DNA from: Dugong dugon
Taxonomy: Eukaryota > Chordata > Mammalia > Sirenia > Dugongidae
Assembly (NCBI GenBank): GCA_030035585.1
Contig: CM057462.1
Location: 70,032,734-70,096,733 of the forward strand
Direction: 5' to 3'
DNA length: 64,000 nucleotides
Shown here piece by piece: positions 58,248 to 64,000 of the stretch. The notes under the pieces were generated by a model. It was given only the letters and a program-made list of their open reading frames with translations, ran no database searches and was not told where the DNA came from. Positions within the stretch are counted from its first letter, which is position 1. Each line of letters starts with the position of its first letter. The translations under genes and the position numbers were made by a program.

Positions 58248-60482
58248 CACATGTGGCTAGTAGCTATTACATTGGACAGACATAGAACTTTTTCATCATT
58301 GCAGAAAGTTCTGTTAGCACTGGTGGAGAAAGAGCTTGATGTATTTAGGGAACTGAAAAGCGTTCACTCCAGAAAGTACATAGTGTTCAAGGGAGGGGAG
58401 TGGTGAAAGATAAGAAAGACATAGGGACAGAATGTAGGCCTTAGTCAAAGCTGATCCTGTTGTTAAGGCTGATGTTCCTAGCCAGTTGCTATTTTAGAAG
58501 AAATGGAAGGGAAGCAAGGAGAGAACTTCAGCATTCATTATACAACAACTCTAGAGGTAGATATTATCTCCATTTTACAGATAATGCACCTGAGTCTTAG
58601 AGAATTTAAGAAATTTTACTAACACATAGCTAGTAGGTGGTAGAACTAGGGTAAAAAGACAAAGCTGTCTGCTGCCAAAAACCTGTGCTCTTTCCCTTGT
58701 ACCTTTCCAATAGACTGCAGAAAACTCCACCTAGTGATCTCTTAGATTAGGATGGAAGGGATACTGATTTAGAAACAGACTCCTTCTCAACTTGGTACTT
58801 ATTCTGCTGAGGGAGTACCAACCATGGGTGAGCTTGGAACCCAGCCTGGAAGTACAAGAGAGAGCTTAGAGGCAGAGCTTCCTTTGAAGTCTTGGGACTC
58901 CTGTTTCCTGAGGCTCAAAGAGAAACTTCCTTGATTTCTCTAAAGATGGTGACATTAGCCAAATTCAAGGGAGGGTGGGTCTCTGCTCAGGGGCTAACCC
59001 TGAGAACTAGGACTGCATTGCCAAGGGGGACAGCCAGTTTAAAGAATCCCATCTGAAGCCTATCAGGGGACTCACAGGTATCAGACTTGATTAATTTCCT
59101 GACCTAGTGGTGGCCACTTCTAAGACATTATCTTTTACTGGAAGAAAGAGTGCTGATCCCAGTTAAAGGGAGGATGTCCTTGCCCTAGTGCAGCCCCATC
59201 TTTGTAAGCAGTTGAAAGAAGACTGTCAGGCCGTGTCTTCCCAAGCCCTAAACATCCATAGGGACCAAGGCTTTGAATTTGCTGTCATAGCTCCAGATGT
59301 TTTCTGAGTCGGTGAGTGCCATGCCTGGCAAGATATAAAAGAGAACATTACCATCAGGGTGTGAACTCTGGATAGGTCTGTTCCCTAAGCCCGGTATCTG
59401 GTATTTTCTAGGGTGAACATGGCACCTTCACGTTCTGTGAGCTGGAGAATGAATGAGTGAATGAGAGAGAAGATAAAATGTATGATCATTCAGAACAGGA
59501 AAAATGAAGGATGCATATCTGAAGAAGTATAAGAGATGCAATCAAGGTGATAGGTGGAAGGATTAGCTTTGGAGATGAGCAATAATTCTGAGAAGAGTGA
59601 AAAGAGAAAATTTTAAATTGATGGGAAGAAAAAGATGCTAGTGGTCTCTATCTTGAAAGTAGGAAGCAAGATAATTTGCAGAGAACAGTGGAAGAAAGGA
59701 TGGAGTTAACATCTGGGAACTTAGTACGTGGAGAAGGTTTGATATCTTTGTTGAATGTAGTACTGGGAATACTCAATACATGATAACGGGAGGGGTGGGC
59801 AGCGCTTCATCATTCATTCATTCAACAAAATTGTTGAGTACCTACTGTATGCTAGGAACCATTAGGTCATACGAATCCAGTGTAAACAAGACCTAGCTTC
59901 TACCTTCAAACAGCTTACAGTTCTTTGAGGAACAGAGGTATATGGACAACCAAATATAGTACATTATATTATGAGGGATATATACATATGTAAATATAAT
60001 ACATTGTATTATAATCATATAATTATTTTAAGAGGAATAAGTAGTTCACAGTCTAGAATTAGGTCAGGGAACACTTAAATTCTGTCTTTATATTAATGGG
60101 ACACAGAATTATAATTCCAGCCATGTCCTTGCCCTCTGAGCTCCACACTGGTATACACAGTTGCCTCCCTGATAATCTTCACTTGGGTATCTCAAAGATG
60201 TTTCAAGCTTAATATCTGAAAGAGTCTCAAAGAGAACTTCCTCCTTTGAACAACAAAAAAAAAAAAAAAGAAAAATCTTACTTCTTTGTTATTTTTTTTT
60301 TTTTTCATTTTAGTTAATAACATCACCATTCACCCAGTTGCTCAGGCCAGAAAGTTAGGAATCATCCCTGCTTCCTTTCTTACCCTCACACTGAGGTGAG
60401 GGCCCAGTGGAAGTGAGACATCTTAAAATGGTAGAGGTTTAAATTACACTGAACCATTTAACAATTTTGAGGCCTAGATTTT
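58248..60482. other. Intron with MIR and L2 remnants
   Basis: MIR antisense at 58550-58690 (TTATCTCCATTTTACAGATA). L2 minus at 59805-59960 (CATTCATTCATTCAACAAAA; CTACTGTATGCTAGGAACCA). A- and T-runs at 60250-60306. No exon supported. Confidence 0.5.
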
Positions 60483-60753
60483 TTAAAAAATTTTTTCCCA
60501 TACAAAAAATTTATACATACATTGTTGTGTGACTCTAATTGCTGTCCCCATACTGTGACAGCACACTCCTCCTTTCCATCCCTGATTCTCCATGTCCATT
60601 CAACCAGCTCCTAACCCTCTCTGCCTTCCAATCTCACCTTCCGACAGAAGCTGTCCATTTAGTCTCTTGTATCTACTTGAGCTAAGAGGCACACTCCTCA
60701 CAAGTATCACTTTATGCCCCACAGTCCAGTCCAGTCCGTGCCTGAAGAGTTGA
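60483..60753 (-). mobile_element. L1 3' end, minus orientation, perfect 15-bp target-site duplication
   Basis: TGAGGCCTAGATTTT at 60468-60482 and 60754-60768 flanks a copy of the L1 3' UTR (CCATGTCCATTCAACCAGCT; GGCACACTCCTCACAAGTAT), the same family as 3519-3850. Confidence 0.95.
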
Positions 60754-61085
60754 TGAGGCCTAGATTTTGAATCATTCAATCTCTGCTGCATACATGTATA
60801 TATCTAGCTGCCTTCTAGACATTTACTCTTGGATGCCCCAAAGGCCCTTTGAGTTCAACAAGACCAAAACCAAACCTACTGTCTTCTCCCGCTAAACCTA
60901 CTTCCTCTCTGTATTACCTATTTGGATTTATTGTGGTAAGTTACTCAGACTAGAAACTTAGAATCCGTCCATTACCTCATCCCTCATATTTAATCTATTT
61001 TCATGTCCTAACAATTCTACTTATTAAATATCTCCATCTGTCAATACTTCTTTCCCCCAATTCATGCCCTAATTATCTCTCTTTT

Positions 61086-61090
61086 ATGTA

Positions 61091-61144
<54 letters not shown>

Positions 61145-61150
61145 ATTATA
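61086..61150. repeat. (TA)n microsatellite
   Basis: Nearly pure TA with TG and CA interruptions, next to an L1 3' end tail. Confidence 0.95.
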
Positions 61151-61270
61151 CTTTAGATGAAGGTTTACAAAGCAAATAGTTTCTCATTAAACAGCCAGTA
61201 CACATATTGTTTTATGACATTGGTTAACAACCCCACGACATGTCAACACTCTCCCTTCTTGACCTTGGAG
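61145..61270 (-). mobile_element. L1 3' end, short minus copy
   Basis: ATACTTTAGATGAAGGTTTA and AACAACCCCACGACATGTCA are the complement of an L1 3' UTR; the body is cut short at GGAGGACCC. Confidence 0.8.
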
Positions 61271-61514
61271 GACCCTTTTTTTTTTTTTGGTGAAAATATA
61301 CACAGCCAAAGTTACACCATTTCAAAAGTTTCTACATGTACAATTCATTGACATCAATTACATTCTTCCAGTTGTGCTGCTAGTCTCACTATCCTTTTCC
61401 AAATTATTCCATCACCATTGTCTTCAACTCATTGCCCCCTAAGCTTCCCATCAAAACTTTTGAGTTGCTGTTGTCAATTTCATCTCACATAGATAATTCT
61501 GGTTTTTTTTTTTT
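61271..61514. other. Intron between two L1 3' tips
   Basis: TGAAAATATACACAGCCAAA and CAATTTCATCTCACATAGAT suggest another old L1-type stretch. Not assigned. Confidence 0.4.
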
Positions 61515-61700
61515 GTACCTTAGATGAAGGCTTGCAAAACAAATAGTTTCTCATTAAACAGTTAGTACACATATTGCCCTATGGCAGTGGTTAACAACCC
61601 CACGACATATCAACACTGTTCCTTCTCAACCTTGGGTCCCCTCCTGCCTACTAGTCTTTGTCCCTGGACACTGTTATGCCTCATTAGTCCTGTTTTGTTT
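61515..61700 (-). mobile_element. L1 3' end, second short minus copy
   Basis: TACCTTAGATGAAGGCTTGC, then CCACGACATATCAACACTGT, parallels the copy at 61145-61270 and extends further (CTGCCTACTAGTCTTTGTCC). Confidence 0.85.
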
Positions 61701-62015
61701 TGTGAGGCTGTCCAAATTATCTCTTACCCAAATTATTCCAATAGGCTCCCAGTTTCTCTGGCTTTATGTCTTCTCTCTTCCAGTCCATTCCATACACTGC
61801 TGTCAAGTATCTTTCTAACGTACATATCTATTCACGTCATTCCGCCACGTAATATTCCTCATTCCTATCACGAAAAATCCAAGACCGTCAGCCTCTTTTT
61901 CCACCATTCGCCCTCTCTTAACTTGTCTTAGTCATACTGAATAAATTGTAGTTACTAAATAGGCTGTCCTCGCTCGTGTTTGCGTGAATATGCATATGCT
62001 GTTTTCCCTACACAC
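61701..62015. other. Intron, no supported feature
   Basis: L2-like wording possible near 61780-61900 (CATACACTGCTGTCAAGTAT); not certain. Confidence 0.35.
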
Positions 62016-62203
62016 AGTCCTTGTGTGGTGCAAACGGTTAATGCACTTGGCTGCTAACCAAAATGTTGGAGGTTCGAGTCCACTCAGAGCTGCCTCAGGA
62101 GAAAGGCTTGACAGTCTACTTTTGAAAAATCAGCCACTGAAAACCCTATGAAACACAGTTCTACTTCATGCGTCAGAATTGACTTAACGGCACTTTTTTT
62201 TTT
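62016..62203 (+). mobile_element. AfroSINE variant, plus orientation
   Basis: CAGTCCTTGTGTGGTGCAAA head, CTGAAAACCCTATGAAACAC core, ending in CTTAACGGCAC and a T-run. Confidence 0.9.
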
Positions 62204-62444
62204 TTGATATTTTCCCTGGCAACTTCGTTTTGTTTTTTTAAATTTTTCATACATAGAATTATTTTTTTCCTGTTATGGCTGGCCACATTTTCAACCAATC
62301 CTTTATGTTTGAGTTCACATGTATCTCCTATGTGAAGCTTTTTCTGATTTATTTCTTTTTTATTTTCAGCAAAAATAGCTTTTCATTTGTAAACACATCT
62401 AGCAGTACATAACTGTTAACGTGCTTTTTGTTTCTTCCCCAAGT

Positions 62445-63300
62445 ACATTAATCTTTTTCTTTTAAATTGTGAAGTATAACATACATACAGAAGGGTACAC
62501 AAGACAGATATGTACAATTAAACAAATAATTAGGTGGTGAACTGTCATGAAACCACTACCCAGGTCAAGAAATTGAATGTTTCTGGTATCCCAGAAGCAC
62601 CTTTCCTCTCTCCTCTTTAGGTAACTACTATCTTGACTTTCATGATGATTATTTCCTTGCTTTTCTTTATAATTTTATCACCCATATATGCATCCCTAAA
62701 CAATATTATTTAGTTTAGCCTCTTGGGATATTTATATGAGTGAAATATACTGTTCGTCTTGCTTCTGTTCATCACTAAGTTTGTGAGATTCATCCATATT
62801 ATTAGGTGTAGTTAGAGCTCATTTGTTTTTATTGCTGTTTAATATTCTACTGTATGTATATACCCTGCTTCATATATCCCTTCTAATGGTGATACACATT
62901 TGGATTATATCCAATTTTGTGTTCTCATAAACAATGAGCTGTAAGCATTTTTATATGTATCCGGGTGCACAAGGCACAAGTTTCTTTAGGGTAGAGACCC
63001 AAGAGTAGAACTGCTGGATCCTGGGGTAAATGCTTTGTTAACTTTAGTGGGTATCATGAAACTGTTTTCCAAAGAGGGTCTACCAATATGTTCTGTTGCC
63101 AGAAGTGCATGAGAGTTTTTGTTGCTCTACATCCTCCCCAATGCTTGGCGTTGTTAGACCTTTTAATTTTTGTCAACCTTATGTAATGATTTCTCAGTAT
63201 GGTTTTTGTTTGTATTTCCTTGATTGCTAATAAAGCTGAGTACCTTTTTATGTTTATTGACCATTTGAATTTTCCCTTTTGTGAAGTGCCTTTTCAGGAT
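62445..63300 (-). mobile_element. Old L1 3' part, minus orientation
   Basis: GTATAACATACATACAGAAG, TTGTGAGATTCATCCATATT, AGAGTAGAACTGCTGGATCC and GATTGCTAATAAAGCTGAGT follow the L1 3' UTR order. Confidence 0.8.
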
Positions 63301-63429
63301 TTTGCTCATTTTTCTATTGGGTTCTCGCCCCTGACTTCTTCACGTAGGCTTAGTATTCTTCTTTCTATTCAACCATTGTACCTTATGAATATCTCATGTA
63401 AATATATCCTATATATGCTAACTGATCTC

Positions 63430-64000
63430 CTTATCTTCAGTCTCTAACTCTTTTATTCCATCCTCCTCATGGATACCAGAGTGTTATTTCTCCCTGTTCT
63501 AATAATTTCTATGCCTAAAACCCTTCAATGACTCTCCATTAACAACACAGGATAGAAGACCCTCCATCTTCTGCTGTCTGCCTGACACTCCTCAATGCTT
63601 GCTGGATTCTCCACCTGCTCCTTTTTTGTTTTATTTTATCCTATTTATTTTTTACTGTATCTTCCACCCGTACCAAATTGCTTGCTGCTCCTTGAATACT
63701 TAAAACTGATTCACACCTGCCTTTGTCAGGGTTCCACTTTCTCTTCCCTTTGCCCTTAATTGGAGAATACCTACTCATCTTTTTAAACTCCGCTCAAAGG
63801 TCACCTCCTCTATAAAACCTTTTCCAACTCTTCGCCTCATCATTCATTAACCCTTCTATTTTTGTCCTACTAGATACGCTATTCTTATTTCTAGCAAGGC
63901 ATCTGTTTACTCTGTTACGCTTATTGCTTAATACACCTACCCCTCCCATTGGACTGTACATAAGCTCTTGGAAGTATGGGAAGCTCCTTGAAGGTAGGGA
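63430..64000 (+). repeat. L2 LINE 3' part, runs off the window
   Basis: CAAAGGTCACCTCCTCTATA, CATTGGACTGTACATAAGCT and CTCCTTGAAGGTAGGGA are L2 sense wording. Confidence 0.75.

Overview
The window is nuclear DNA from a placental mammal, almost certainly an afrotherian (elephant, hyrax or sea-cow lineage). About seventeen copies of a tRNA-derived SINE of the AfroSINE type are readable, together with RTE (BovB-like) LINE copies and an L1 3' end that I recognise from elephant-type genomes. There are no bacterial-style operons. The many short open reading frames are chance or repeat-derived, apart from one real coding exon.

The one gene I can support is RNF220 (E3 ubiquitin ligase, human 1p34.1 orthologue), read on the + strand. 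Its first coding exon is at 27029-27770, with a clean acceptor and donor and an ATG at 27146. It encodes the first 208 codons plus one base. The RING-bearing exons are not in the window, so everything after 27770 is the start of a very long intron. A broad GC-rich, CpG-dense island at about 20430-23430 is the likely main promoter and untranslated first exon. A second, intronic island at about 32440-33620 looks like an alternative promoter.

Layout: 1-20 kb is intergenic DNA packed with RTE, L1, L2, MIR and AfroSINE copies. From about 19.7 to 34.3 kb I could not recognise any lineage-specific transposon insertion; this stretch holds both CpG islands, the coding exon and AT-rich blocks that look constrained. 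From 34.3 to 64 kb is intron with renewed repeat density: AfroSINEs, two RTE copies with inverted 5' parts, two probable solo LTRs, L1 3' ends with perfect target-site duplications, and one repeat-poor block (52.68-53.48 kb) with a recently tandem-duplicated 98-bp module and two RFX-like palindromes.

No wholly new coding system is visible. The most interesting signals are regulatory or structural: the insertion-free valley around RNF220, a phase-compatible candidate alternative first exon in the intronic CpG island, the duplicated module at 52921-53120, and the long foldback in an RTE copy at 38531-38829. Repeat family names rest on recognising sequence, not on a database run.
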